Shown here: piece after piece, positions 1-6,618 of the stretch
Layout of the letters: the number at the start of each line of letters is the position of its first letter
Position numbering within the stretch: the stretch's first letter is position 1
Assembly: GCA_900545835.1 (NCBI GenBank)
Contig: URBB01000049.1
Coordinates: 1 to 13,955 of the forward strand
Reading direction: 5' to 3'
From: an uncultured Collinsella sp.
GTDB taxonomy: Bacteria > Actinomycetota > Coriobacteriia > Coriobacteriales > Coriobacteriaceae
DNA length: 13,955 nt
Made by a program: the position numbers and the translations under genes
Notes under the pieces: model-generated
What the model was told of the DNA's origin: nothing
The model's database searches: none
Seen by the model: only the letters and a program-made list of their open reading frames with translations

Positions 1-603
1 TGGCTCGGGACGCTCGCCCAGACCCTCACCGGCAGTGGTGATAAGGATGGCGCCGGCGCAGGCGATGACCGCGACGATGGCGATGGCGATCGAGAAGACG
101 ATGACCTTCTTTTGTGTCTGGCTGCGCTCTGCCGCCGCCTTGGCGCGCAGGCTGTTGGGGGCGACGCGCGCCGTGGTCGCGCGTCCCGCAACCTGGCGCA
201 TCTCCTGCGTGGTCGCGGCGCCACCTAGGTGCTCCTCGACATTGGGCTCAACGGGCTCATAGGCGCCGGCGGGGTAGTCGACGTCGGCGTGCGTGCCCTT
301 GATTGCTTCGGCGCTGGCGGAGATAAAGTGGCGATAGACCTGCGAGGACACAACAGTGATGACTGAGCTCACAGCGGCACCAATCACCGAGCCGGCAATG
401 CCGATCTTTGAAGCAAACGCCACGCTCGTGGCGGCAGCTGCGGCGCCGGCGATGATCTGGGGAATGGAAATGTCGTCGAACAGGCCCTTTTTGGGCGCGA
501 TGGCCATGGTCTGTCCAATGGAATGGTTCTCGTGTACGCCGTTGTTGAGCGATGCCGGCGTCATGACGCGCGTGCGCGGCGCGTCGGTGTACTTGGTTGT
601 CAT
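1..603 (-). CDS. Membrane protein of unknown function, 5' part only
   Basis: I do not recognise this gene. It starts at ATG 603-601 behind a good ribosome binding site (GGGAGGA, 6 bases upstream) and is open to the window edge, giving 201 residues without a stop. A polar N-terminus (about 1-45) is followed by a long Ala/Gly/Ser/Val-rich hydrophobic stretch (about 48-90) with small-residue spacing (SKIGIAGSVIGAA) that could form one or two membrane helices. A hydrophilic region (about 91-165, acidic then Arg/Ala-rich) comes next, then a second clear transmembrane helix (about 167-191, VIVFSIAIAIVAVIACAGA) preceded by KK. The rest lies outside the window. No catalytic motif is visible. The gene is divergent from nadE with about 200 bases between them. 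Coding is supported by codon bias, the binding site and the membrane pattern; function is open. Confidence 0.8.
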   Translation of the reverse strand, partial: MTTKYTDAPRTRVMTPASLNNGVHENHSIGQTMAIAPKKGLFDDISIPQIIAGAAAAATSVAFASKIGIAGSVIGAAVSSVITVVSSQVYRHFISASAEAIKGTHADVDYPAGAYEPVEPNVEEHLGGAATTQEMRQVAGRATTARVAPNSLRAKAAAERSQTQKKVIVFSIAIAIVAVIACAGAILITTAGEGLGERPEP

Positions 604-712
604 ACGGGGTCCTCCCGGTGTAAATCTGCTTCGTTTCGTGTAGCCATCAGGGTACCCACCAGATGTGAATCGTACGTGACATTTAACAGATACCATCAAC
701 TCATCAATTGCT

Positions 713-725
713 CACCAAGTTGGTG
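713..725. promoter_or_regulatory. Perfect 13-bp palindrome, possible operator
   Basis: CACCAA-G-TTGGTG is a perfect palindrome in the divergent intergenic region between the membrane protein gene and nadE, about 28 bases upstream of the likely nadE -10 box. GGTGG here can also pair with CCACC at 736-740. Position and symmetry suggest a regulator site; which regulator is unknown. Confidence 0.35.
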
Positions 726-752
726 GGATGCGGTTCCACCCGGCGGTTGAAC

Positions 753-758
753 TACAAT
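753..758 (+). promoter_or_regulatory. Likely -10 box of nadE
   Basis: TACAAT matches the sigma-70 -10 consensus at five of six positions and lies 48 bases upstream of the nadE start. No good -35 hexamer is visible 16-18 bases upstream (GCGGTT or similar), so this could be a weak or activator-dependent promoter. Confidence 0.45.
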
Positions 759-806
759 GGGGCTTGCTAATTGTGTTGAATAGCGTTTACGCACGGGAGC
801 ATTCTT

Positions 807-2786
807 ATGAATCTTCACCTTTCTCAGTCTGATGGCTTTTTGCGTGTGGCGGCGGCCTCGCCGCGGATTCGCGTGGCCGATGTCGAGGGCAATGCCGAGG
901 TTGCGCTGGCGGCTGTTCGCGATGCTGCCGGGCGTGGCGTTCGCGCGTTGGTGTTGCCCGAGCTTAATCTGACTGGCTATACCGCGGCCGATCTGTTCCA
1001 TAACCGCACGCTGCTGCATGCCTGCGAGGCTGCTCTGGTGCATATCCTCGATGAAACCCGTGAGCTGCCGATCGTCTTTACCATCGGTCTTCCCGTTGCG
1101 GTTGCCGAGAATATCTACAACTGTGCCGCCGTGTGCTGCGCGGGCGAGCTTTTGGGCCTCACGGCCAAGAAGTATCTGCCCAACTATGGCGAGTTCTATG
1201 AGCGTCGCTGGTTTGCTCCGTCGCCTGCGGATCCCGTGTGGGTTGAATTTGCCGGTCAGGGTCCGGTTCCGCTGGGTTCGGGGCTTGTCTACCGCTGCTG
1301 TGATGAGGGTGCCGAGGATATGGTGCTGGGCGTTGAGGTCTGCGAGGACCTGTGGGTGCCGGCGCCCCCTTCGACCGAGATGGCGCTTGCCGGTGCGACG
1401 GTGATTCTCAACCCGTCGGCCTCGGACGAGATTATCGGTAAGGCAGATTACCGCCGCAGCCTAATCTCCAATCAGAGCGCGCGCCTGTACTGTGCCTATG
1501 CCTATGCAGACGCGAGCGAGGGCGAGTCCACGACCGACATGGTCTTTGCGGGCGAGAACCTTATCTACGAAAACGGATCCAAGCTCGCCGCCACTAAACT
1601 GCTTACCTGCGATATGGCGGTGGCCGATGTCGATCTTGACCGGTTGGTTGCCGAGCGCCGTCGCTCGACGACATGGACGCGCTCGGACGATGCGCCGGAG
1701 GCCGTGACCGTCGAGTTCTCGTTTGAGGGCGTGCTGGCCGAAGAACCTGTCCTGCGCGATGCCTGCGATATCGACCGCGTTTTCCCGCGCGCGCCCTTTG
1801 TGCCGGCCGACCATGGCGACTTGGCCGAGCGCTGCGAGACGATCCTCGATCTGCAGACTGCGGGCCTCAAGACCCGCCTTGCCCACACGGGTACCAAGGC
1901 GGCCGTCATCGGCCTTTCGGGCGGCCTCGATTCCACGCTGGCGCTCCTCGTGACCGTGCGTGCGTTCGACGCCTTGGGCCTGCCGCGCACCGGTATCACG
2001 GCCGTGTCCATGCCCGGCTTTGGCACGACGCACCGCACCAAGTCCAATGCCGAGTCGCTCGCTCGCGACCTAGGCGTGAGCTTTCGCGAGGTCTCGATCC
2101 ATGCTGCCGTGGAGCAGCACTTTAAGGATATCGAGCATGATCCGACCGTGCAGGACGTGACCTACGAGAACAGCCAGGCGCGCGAGCGTACGCAGATTCT
2201 GATGGATTTGGCCAACCAGGCTGGCGGTTTTGTCATTGGCACGGGCGACCTGTCGGAGCTGGCGCTCGGCTGGGCTACCTATAACGGCGACCACATGAGC
2301 ATGTACGCCGTCAACGCGAGCGTGCCCAAGACGCTTGTGCGCCATCTGGTGCGCTATGCCGCCGATGTCTTTGGCGGGCGCATTGCCGAGGTCTTGCTCG
2401 ATATCCTCGATACGCCGGTGTCCCCCGAGCTTCTGCCGCCCACGGGCGACGGCGAGATTGCACAGAAGACCGAGGATTTGGTGGGCCCGTACGAGCTGCA
2501 CGACTACTTCCTCTACTATCTGCTGCGTTTTGGCTTTGAGCCGGGCAAGATCTACCGCATGGCGCTCAAGAGCTTCGAGGGCGTCTACGACGCTGAGACC
2601 GTCCACACGTGGCTACGTACGTTCTACCGTCGCTTCTTTGCCCAGCAGTTTAAGCGCAGCTGCCTGCCCGATGGTCCCAAGGTGGGCTCGGTGACACTCA
2701 GCCCGCGCGGTGATTGGCGTATGCCGAGTGACGCCAGCTCGCATCTGTGGCTTGCGCAGATCGACGCGCTCGATGCAGTTGACTAA
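807..2786 (+). CDS. nadE: Glutamine-dependent NAD+ synthetase
   Basis: This enzyme makes NAD+ from deamido-NAD+, ATP and glutamine in the cytoplasm, the last step of NAD synthesis. The 659 residues match the long two-domain form. The N-terminal nitrilase-type glutaminase domain (about 1-290) shows the Glu-Lys-Cys triad in context: E52 (LPELNLTGY), K121 (TAKKYLPNYGEFYE) and C179 (GVEVCEDLW). The C-terminal synthetase domain carries the pyrophosphatase P-loop SGGLDS at 371-376 and GTGDLSELALGW further on. The N-terminal domain means glutamine rather than free ammonia is the expected nitrogen donor. The start at ATG 807 has GGGAG 8 bases upstream and puts the catalytic Glu at the usual position. 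It appears monocistronic, ending before a terminator at 2855. Family assignment is near certain. Confidence 0.96.
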   Translation: MNLHLSQSDGFLRVAAASPRIRVADVEGNAEVALAAVRDAAGRGVRALVLPELNLTGYTAADLFHNRTLLHACEAALVHILDETRELPIVFTIGLPVAVAENIYNCAAVCCAGELLGLTAKKYLPNYGEFYERRWFAPSPADPVWVEFAGQGPVPLGSGLVYRCCDEGAEDMVLGVEVCEDLWVPAPPSTEMALAGATVILNPSASDEIIGKADYRRSLISNQSARLYCAYAYADASEGESTTDMVFAGENLIYENGSKLAATKLLTCDMAVADVDLDRLVAERRRSTTWTRSDDAPEAVTVEFSFEGVLAEEPVLRDACDIDRVFPRAPFVPADHGDLAERCETILDLQTAGLKTRLAHTGTKAAVIGLSGGLDSTLALLVTVRAFDALGLPRTGITAVSMPGFGTTHRTKSNAESLARDLGVSFREVSIHAAVEQHFKDIEHDPTVQDVTYENSQARERTQILMDLANQAGGFVIGTGDLSELALGWATYNGDHMSMYAVNASVPKTLVRHLVRYAADVFGGRIAEVLLDILDTPVSPELLPPTGDGEIAQKTEDLVGPYELHDYFLYYLLRFGFEPGKIYRMALKSFEGVYDAETVHTWLRTFYRRFFAQQFKRSCLPDGPKVGSVTLSPRGDWRMPSDASSHLWLAQIDALDAVD

Positions 2787-2814
2787 GGTTGGCTAAATTG
2801 AACCAATACGGGGG

Positions 2815-2843
2815 TTGCAAGCGTTACACTTTTGCAATCTGAT
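2815..2843 (+). promoter_or_regulatory. Candidate promoter of the aminotransferase gene
   Basis: TTGCAA (2815-2820), a 17-base spacer and TCTGAT (2838-2843) form a plausible sigma-70 promoter. The predicted start point, about 2850, is only a few bases before a strong intrinsic terminator hairpin, which is unusual. The -35 hexamer is repeated at 2832-2837 (TTGCAA is self-complementary), and ATACGGG (2806-2812) pairs with CCCGTAT (2846-2852), so the promoter sits inside a nested palindrome. Confidence 0.35.
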
Positions 2844-2854
2844 GGCCCGTATCG

Positions 2855-2886
2855 CGCGGCGCTCTTGTCGGAGCGCCGCGTTTTTT
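2855..2886 (+). terminator. Intrinsic terminator between nadE and the aminotransferase gene
   Basis: A perfect 10-bp GC stem, CGCGGCGCTC with GAGCGCCGCG, has a 6-base loop (TTGTCG) and is followed by six T residues. It is a textbook Rho-independent terminator for nadE transcripts. It ends only 18 bases before the next start codon, so it lies in the leader of any transcript that includes the aminotransferase gene and could act as an attenuator. Confidence 0.88.
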
Positions 2887-2904
2887 ATATCGAAAGGTGG
2901 CACC

Positions 2905-4068
2905 ATGCAGGCATCGCAGCGTCTCGACCGCTTTGGCGCGGAGGTCTTCGCCTCGCTCAACAACAAGCTTCTCGCGCTGAAGGCTCAGGGCAAGACCATT
3001 TACAACATGAGCGTGGGCACGCCCGACTTTAAGCCGTATGACCATGTGGTCGAGGCGCTCACGCAGGCAGCCCAAGATCCCGAGATGTGGAAGTATGCCC
3101 TGCGCGACCTGCCCGAACTCAAGCAGGCCGTGTGCGATTACTATGAGCGTCGCTTTGGCGTTTCGGGCATTACGCCGTCTATGGTGCAGTCGTGCAACGG
3201 CACGCAGGAGGGCGTGGGCCATTTGGGCCTGGCCCTGCTCGATCCGGGTGACACCATTCTGGTTCCCGATCCGTGCTACCCGGTCTTTGAGGCGGGTGCG
3301 AAGATCGCCGATGCCAAGCTCGAGTACTATCCGCTGGTTGCCGAGCATAATTACCTGCCCTATGTGGCGGGTATCGATCCCGAGGTGGCCGATCGTGCCA
3401 AGTATATGATCGTGTCGCTGCCCGCGAACCCGGTCGGCTCGGTGGGTACGCCCGAGGTCTACGAGGAGATTATCGCTTTCGCCCGCGAGCACGACCTGCT
3501 CATCGTCCATGACAACGCATACTCCGACATCGTGTTCGACGGCGAGCCGGGCGGCAGCTTCTTGCAGTATCCCGGCGCGCTCGAGGTGGGCGTTGAGTTC
3601 TTCTCGCTTTCCAAGTCGTTTAACGTCACCGGTGCCCGCATCGGCTTTTTGGTCGGTCGCGAGGATGTAGTCTCGGCCTTTGCCAAGCTGCGCGGCCAGA
3701 TCGACTTCGGTATGTTCTTCCCGATCCAGAAGGCCGCCATCGCCTGCCTGAACGGTCCGCGCGATGAGGTCGAGGCGCAGCGTCTGAAGTACCAGGAGCG
3801 CCGCGATGCCCTGTGCGACGGTCTTGAGGGCCTGGGCTGGGAGCGTCCCAACGCGCATGGCTCTATGTTTGTGTGGGCCAAGCTTCCCGGTGGTCGCACC
3901 GATTCCATGGCGTTTTGCGAGGAGCTCATGGAGAAGGCCGGCGTTGTGGTGACGCCGGGCGCGAGTTTTGGTCCTTCGGGCGAGGGGCACGTGCGCATGG
4001 CGCTGGTCCTGCCGCCCGATCAGATCGCTTTGGCTGTCGAGGCCATTCGCGAGGCGGGCCTGTATTAG
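2905..4068 (+). CDS. PLP-dependent class I/II aminotransferase, LL-DAP aminotransferase-like
   Basis: A fold-type I aminotransferase of 387 residues. The PLP lysine is K237 in SLSKSFNVTGARIGF; N175 (PANPVGS), D203 and Y206 (VHDNAYSD) and R245 are the usual cofactor contacts. The overall pattern (YNMSVGTPDFKP near the N-terminus, GTQEGVGHLGLALLDPGD) resembles the LL-diaminopimelate/aspartate/alanine aminotransferase group. Because this window also encodes the acetyl branch of lysine synthesis, the enzyme could be the N-acetyl-LL-diaminopimelate aminotransferase that branch needs. That is inference: it lies outside the lysine operon, and alanine or aromatic amino acid transamination is equally possible from sequence. 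The start at 2905 follows AAAGGTGG; an in-frame start at 2815 would run through the terminator hairpin and is rejected. Confidence 0.9.
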   Translation: MQASQRLDRFGAEVFASLNNKLLALKAQGKTIYNMSVGTPDFKPYDHVVEALTQAAQDPEMWKYALRDLPELKQAVCDYYERRFGVSGITPSMVQSCNGTQEGVGHLGLALLDPGDTILVPDPCYPVFEAGAKIADAKLEYYPLVAEHNYLPYVAGIDPEVADRAKYMIVSLPANPVGSVGTPEVYEEIIAFAREHDLLIVHDNAYSDIVFDGEPGGSFLQYPGALEVGVEFFSLSKSFNVTGARIGFLVGREDVVSAFAKLRGQIDFGMFFPIQKAAIACLNGPRDEVEAQRLKYQERRDALCDGLEGLGWERPNAHGSMFVWAKLPGGRTDSMAFCEELMEKAGVVVTPGASFGPSGEGHVRMALVLPPDQIALAVEAIREAGLY

Positions 4069-4174
4069 AAACCTGTTTCGGCCCGTCAATAGCTCGAAAC
4101 CGATTTCGTGCAGTTATTTTACGAATTCTGCAAACAATTTCGGTAAACGGTCGATTTTTGGCTGCGAATAGGGG

Positions 4175-4180
4175 CATAAT
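4175..4180 (+). promoter_or_regulatory. Likely -10 box of ldh
   Basis: CATAAT in the gap after the aminotransferase gene is the best -10 match upstream of ldh. The -35 region 17 bases upstream (CGATTT) is poor. It predicts a leader of roughly 80 bases containing two hairpins. No clear intrinsic terminator for the aminotransferase gene was found in 4069-4170, which is AT-richer than its surroundings. Confidence 0.4.
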
Positions 4181-4185
4181 CAAAG

Positions 4186-4243
4186 TCCCGATTGGATGTA
4201 TTGGGATTACGGCAAGCCGCTCGGGTCGTTCCCGGGCGGCTTG
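4186..4243 (+). promoter_or_regulatory. Two consecutive hairpins in the ldh leader
   Basis: The first hairpin pairs TCCCGAT (4186-4192) with ATTGGGA (4200-4206) with one G-U pair. The second is strong: CAAGCCGCTCGGG (4213-4225) pairs with CCCGGGCGGCTTG (4231-4243) over 13 bp with one G-U pair and loop TCGTT, followed by TTTGTGG rather than a full U-tract. The second ends about 16 bases before the ldh ribosome binding site. It could stabilise the 5' end of the mRNA, act as a weak attenuator, or terminate upstream transcripts. Confidence 0.55.
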
Positions 4244-4269
4244 TTTGTGGAGAGAGATGGGAGTTTCTA

Positions 4270-5220
4270 ATGGTTAACGAGAAGAAGGTCGCTATTGTCG
4301 GCTGCGGTTTCGTCGGTTCGTCTTCGGCGTTCGCTCTGATGCAGAGTGGTCTGTTCTCCGAGATGGTCCTCATCGACGTGGACAAGAACCGTGCCGAGGG
4401 TGAGGCCCTGGATATCGCGCACGGCATGACGTTTGCCGAGCCGATGAAGATCTACGCCGGCGATTATTCCGATGTCGCCGACGCCGCCATGATCGTCGTC
4501 ACTGCTGGCGCTGCCCAGAAGCCCGGTGAGACCCGCCTGGACCTGGTCAACAAGAACGTCAGCATCTTCAAGTCCATTATTCCCGAGATTAAGAAGTCCG
4601 GCTTCGACGGCATTCTGCTAATCGTCTCCAACCCGGTTGATGTTCTGACCTATGCTGCCATCAAGATGTCCGGCCTGCCCGAGGGCCATGTCATCGGCTC
4701 CGGTACCGTGCTCGACACCGGCCGTCTGCAGCAGATGCTTGGTGCCCACGTCGAGGTTGACCCGCGCGATGTCCAGGCCTATGTCATGGGCGAGCACGGC
4801 GACTCCGAGTTTGTCGCTTGGTCCAGCGCTCAGGTTGCCGGCGTTCCGCTGAACACTTTCTGTGAGCTTCACGGCCACTTGGAGCATGAGGCTGCCGAGA
4901 AGCGCATCGCCGAGGACGTCAAGAACTCCGCCTACACCATCATCGAGAAGAAGCACGCCACCTACTATGGCGTCGCCATGGCCGTCAAGCGCATCTGCAC
5001 CGCCGTCATGCGCGATGAGCAGACCGTTCTGCCTGTCTCTTCGCTCATGGTGGGCGAGTATGGCCTGTCCGATCTTGCCATCTCCATGCCGACCGTCGTT
5101 GGCCGCGACGGCGTTGTCTGCCGCGTCCCCGTGCCGCTGAACGACGACGAGCAGCATGAGCTCACCGTCTCCGCCAAGGCCCTCAAGGACATCATCGACA
5201 GCGTCGATTTCTCCTGCTAA
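4270..5220 (+). CDS. ldh: L-lactate dehydrogenase
   Basis: This enzyme reduces pyruvate to L-lactate with NADH, regenerating NAD+ in fermentation; it is cytoplasmic and normally tetrameric. The 316-residue length is typical. The Rossmann dinucleotide motif is VAIVGCGFVGSSSAF (7-21), with an acidic residue closing strand 2 (LIDVD). The specificity loop reads AQKPGETR: Q83 points to lactate rather than malate dehydrogenase, and R89 is the mobile-loop arginine. D149 and R152 (GTVLDTGR) bind substrate, and H176 (GEHGDSE) is the proton donor. The start at ATG 4270 follows GGGAG with 6 bases between. A longer in-frame reading from 4192 would translate the leader hairpin and lacks a binding site. 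A terminator follows at 5252, so it is probably transcribed alone. Confidence 0.95.
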   Translation: MVNEKKVAIVGCGFVGSSSAFALMQSGLFSEMVLIDVDKNRAEGEALDIAHGMTFAEPMKIYAGDYSDVADAAMIVVTAGAAQKPGETRLDLVNKNVSIFKSIIPEIKKSGFDGILLIVSNPVDVLTYAAIKMSGLPEGHVIGSGTVLDTGRLQQMLGAHVEVDPRDVQAYVMGEHGDSEFVAWSSAQVAGVPLNTFCELHGHLEHEAAEKRIAEDVKNSAYTIIEKKHATYYGVAMAVKRICTAVMRDEQTVLPVSSLMVGEYGLSDLAISMPTVVGRDGVVCRVPVPLNDDEQHELTVSAKALKDIIDSVDFSC

Positions 5221-5251
5221 ATCAAGCTCGCTAGAGCGAAAAGCTACAATG

Positions 5252-5287
5252 AAGGCGTCCGGGCCCACACGGTCCGGGCGCCTTTTT
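5252..5287 (+). terminator. Intrinsic terminator of ldh
   Basis: AAGGCGTCCGGGCC (5252-5265) pairs with GGTCCGGGCGCCTT (5271-5284) over 14 bp with two G-U pairs, loop CACAC, then further T residues. Its 3' end abuts the left copy of the REP-like repeat. Confidence 0.88.
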
Positions 5288-5318
5288 GGTGCAAAGTAAC
5301 CTGACCCCAATGCACCAT
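5286..5318. repeat. REP-like palindromic repeat, left copy
   Basis: The arms TGGTGCA and TGCACCA enclose a conserved centre, AAGTAACCTGACCCCAA. The right copy at 6512-6544 matches nearly base for base in the same orientation (one deletion and a few substitutions). The centre, AACCTGNCCCC, resembles the core of REP-type repeats linked elsewhere to Y1 (RAYT) transposases; that link is from memory and no transposase lies in the window. Confidence 0.7.
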
Positions 5319-5331
5319 CCCAATGCACCAT
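5306..5331. repeat. Tandem 13-bp duplication at the end of the left repeat
   Basis: CCCAATGCACCAT occurs twice without a gap (5306-5318 and 5319-5331). The first copy is the right arm of the REP-like repeat, so the duplication gives a second possible pairing partner for GGTGCA. The right-hand repeat lacks it, which suggests a recent slippage event. Confidence 0.8.
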
Positions 5332-5347
5332 AGTTGATGGGAGGGCC

Positions 5348-6508
5348 ATGTCGGATTCGCCTAATTTTTTGACCTATGCCCAGACGGCGTTTGATCCGTT
5401 TGAGGAGCGGCCGTTCTGCGCGGTGGATAGCCTCGTCTTTGCGTGGTTGTCCTATTTGCGTTTGCCGGGTGATATGGCGGAGCTGACGAACTGGCAGGGC
5501 CTAGACGTACGCGAGCTGCTGCGTGCCGAGTGCTACCGGGACATGATTGACGACTTGTGGGACCCGGAGGGGAGCAGGGCCTTGTTGGAGGCCGTGGCAG
5601 CAAGTCCTCGCTACCGTGGCGTGCACGTTTGCGGCTATCGTGCTGTGAGCGATATGGTGGCGACGGAGCAGTTTGCAGCCATGGCGTTCCGGTTTCCGGC
5701 GGGGTTTAGTTATCTTTCCTTCCGGGGGACCGATAGTACGATTGTGGGCTGGAAAGAAGACTTTAACATGGCGTTCCGGTGTCCTGTGCCGGCCCAGGAA
5801 TCCGCGGCACGTTATGTGGACGAGGCGGCGGATGCGATTGGCGGGCCGCTTTTGTGCGGGGGTCATTCCAAGGGTGGAAACCTTGCGGTGTACGGTGCAG
5901 CGATGTGCTCCGATGTTGCCCGTGAACGAATCGAACGGGCGTATTCCCATGATGGCCCGGGCTTCGTCGAGGAGTTTCTGAACGGTGACGCCTTTGCCGA
6001 TCTTTCCGGTCGAATCGACAAGACGCTACCTCGGTCGTCGATCTTTGGCATGATGTTCGAGACACAGGAGGACTATGCCATCGTTGAGAGCACCGAGTTC
6101 AGCCTGCTGCAGCACAATCCCTTTAGCTGGGTGGTTGATGGTCACGACTTCGTGTACTGTGAGCGCCTGTCTGCCGGTGCTCGATACGTTGATGGTTCCA
6201 TTCGTGAGATGCTGCTTGCAGTGTCGCCTAGCGAACGCGAGCGTTTTGTAGATGCGTTGTTCTCCGTGTTTGAGGCTACGGGTGCTGAGCGGTTTGCGGA
6301 TATCGCTGGGAATCTGCGCGAGAGCCTGCCCGTGATGCTCCAGGCTGCGCAAGGCTTTGACAAGGATACGCGACGCTTTGTCTCGCAGACCATCGTGGCA
6401 ATCCTTAAATGCGCACTGTTGCCCAAACGACCCCAGATCGACGTGCCCGCTGCCGGCAAGAGTTTGGCAGAACAGCTCGAGGCTTGGCAGTCCGAGCTCC
6501 TGCGCTAA
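5348..6508 (+). CDS. DUF2974 (Mbeg1-like) alpha/beta-hydrolase
   Basis: A 386-residue cytoplasmic-looking protein with no signal peptide or membrane helix. It matches the Mbeg1-like/DUF2974 family, related to lipase-fold alpha/beta hydrolases. The nucleophile elbow is GGHSKGGNLA (171-180, S174), preceded by the strand-loop FRGTD (125-129), typical of the oxyanion region of class 3-type lipases. D264 and H266 (WVVDGHDF) are candidates for the rest of the triad. The N-terminus (AVDSLVFAWLSYL) is also typical of the family. The substrate is unknown; an esterase or lipase role is inferred. GGGAGG lies only 3 bases before ATG 5348, a short spacing. Codon use is less strictly biased than in nadE or ldh, and direct copies of a REP-like repeat flank the gene on both sides, so it may be accessory. 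Confidence 0.85.
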   Translation: MSDSPNFLTYAQTAFDPFEERPFCAVDSLVFAWLSYLRLPGDMAELTNWQGLDVRELLRAECYRDMIDDLWDPEGSRALLEAVAASPRYRGVHVCGYRAVSDMVATEQFAAMAFRFPAGFSYLSFRGTDSTIVGWKEDFNMAFRCPVPAQESAARYVDEAADAIGGPLLCGGHSKGGNLAVYGAAMCSDVARERIERAYSHDGPGFVEEFLNGDAFADLSGRIDKTLPRSSIFGMMFETQEDYAIVESTEFSLLQHNPFSWVVDGHDFVYCERLSAGARYVDGSIREMLLAVSPSERERFVDALFSVFEATGAERFADIAGNLRESLPVMLQAAQGFDKDTRRFVSQTIVAILKCALLPKRPQIDVPAAGKSLAEQLEAWQSELLR

Positions 6509-6511
6509 CCA

Positions 6512-6544
6512 TTGGTGCAAGCAACCTGTCCCCGATGCACCAAT
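6512..6544. repeat. REP-like palindromic repeat, right copy
   Basis: The repeat lies 3 bases after the stop of the DUF2974 gene. With the preceding base the arms are ATTGGTGCA (6511-6519) and TGCACCAAT (6536-6544), a perfect 9-bp match around a 16-base centre containing AACCTGTCCCC. It is in the same orientation as the copy at 5286-5318. It has no U-tract and is not a convincing terminator. Confidence 0.72.
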
Positions 6545-6574
6545 CTTCGAAGCGCCTGGGGCGGGCTCGACCGC

Positions 6575-6580
6575 TATACT
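6575..6580 (+). promoter_or_regulatory. Likely -10 box of the NdpA-family gene
   Basis: TATACT matches five of six consensus bases and lies 38 bases upstream of the start codon. No convincing -35 hexamer is present (GCGCCT at the 17-base position). Confidence 0.45.
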
Positions 6581-6618
6581 GATTCGTGCCGAAATCAATC
6601 TAGAACGGAATGCCGTAT

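Noticed and set aside
2815..2904. N-terminal extension of the aminotransferase
   Set aside because: It would translate the terminator stem-loop and lacks a binding site; ATG 2905 has AAAGGTGG and gives the normal family length.
2824..4089. Long open frame on the minus strand (421 codons) opposite the aminotransferase gene
   Set aside because: It mirrors a clearly recognised aminotransferase. GC-rich third positions remove stops from the antisense frame, and its protein is His/Arg/Gln-rich with no family pattern and would cross the terminator.
4192..4269. N-terminal extension of lactate dehydrogenase
   Set aside because: The extension is encoded by the leader hairpin; the Rossmann motif begins at the usual distance from ATG 4270.
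4270..5220. Malate dehydrogenase
   Set aside because: The specificity loop has Gln (AQKPGETR) rather than the Arg found in malate dehydrogenases.
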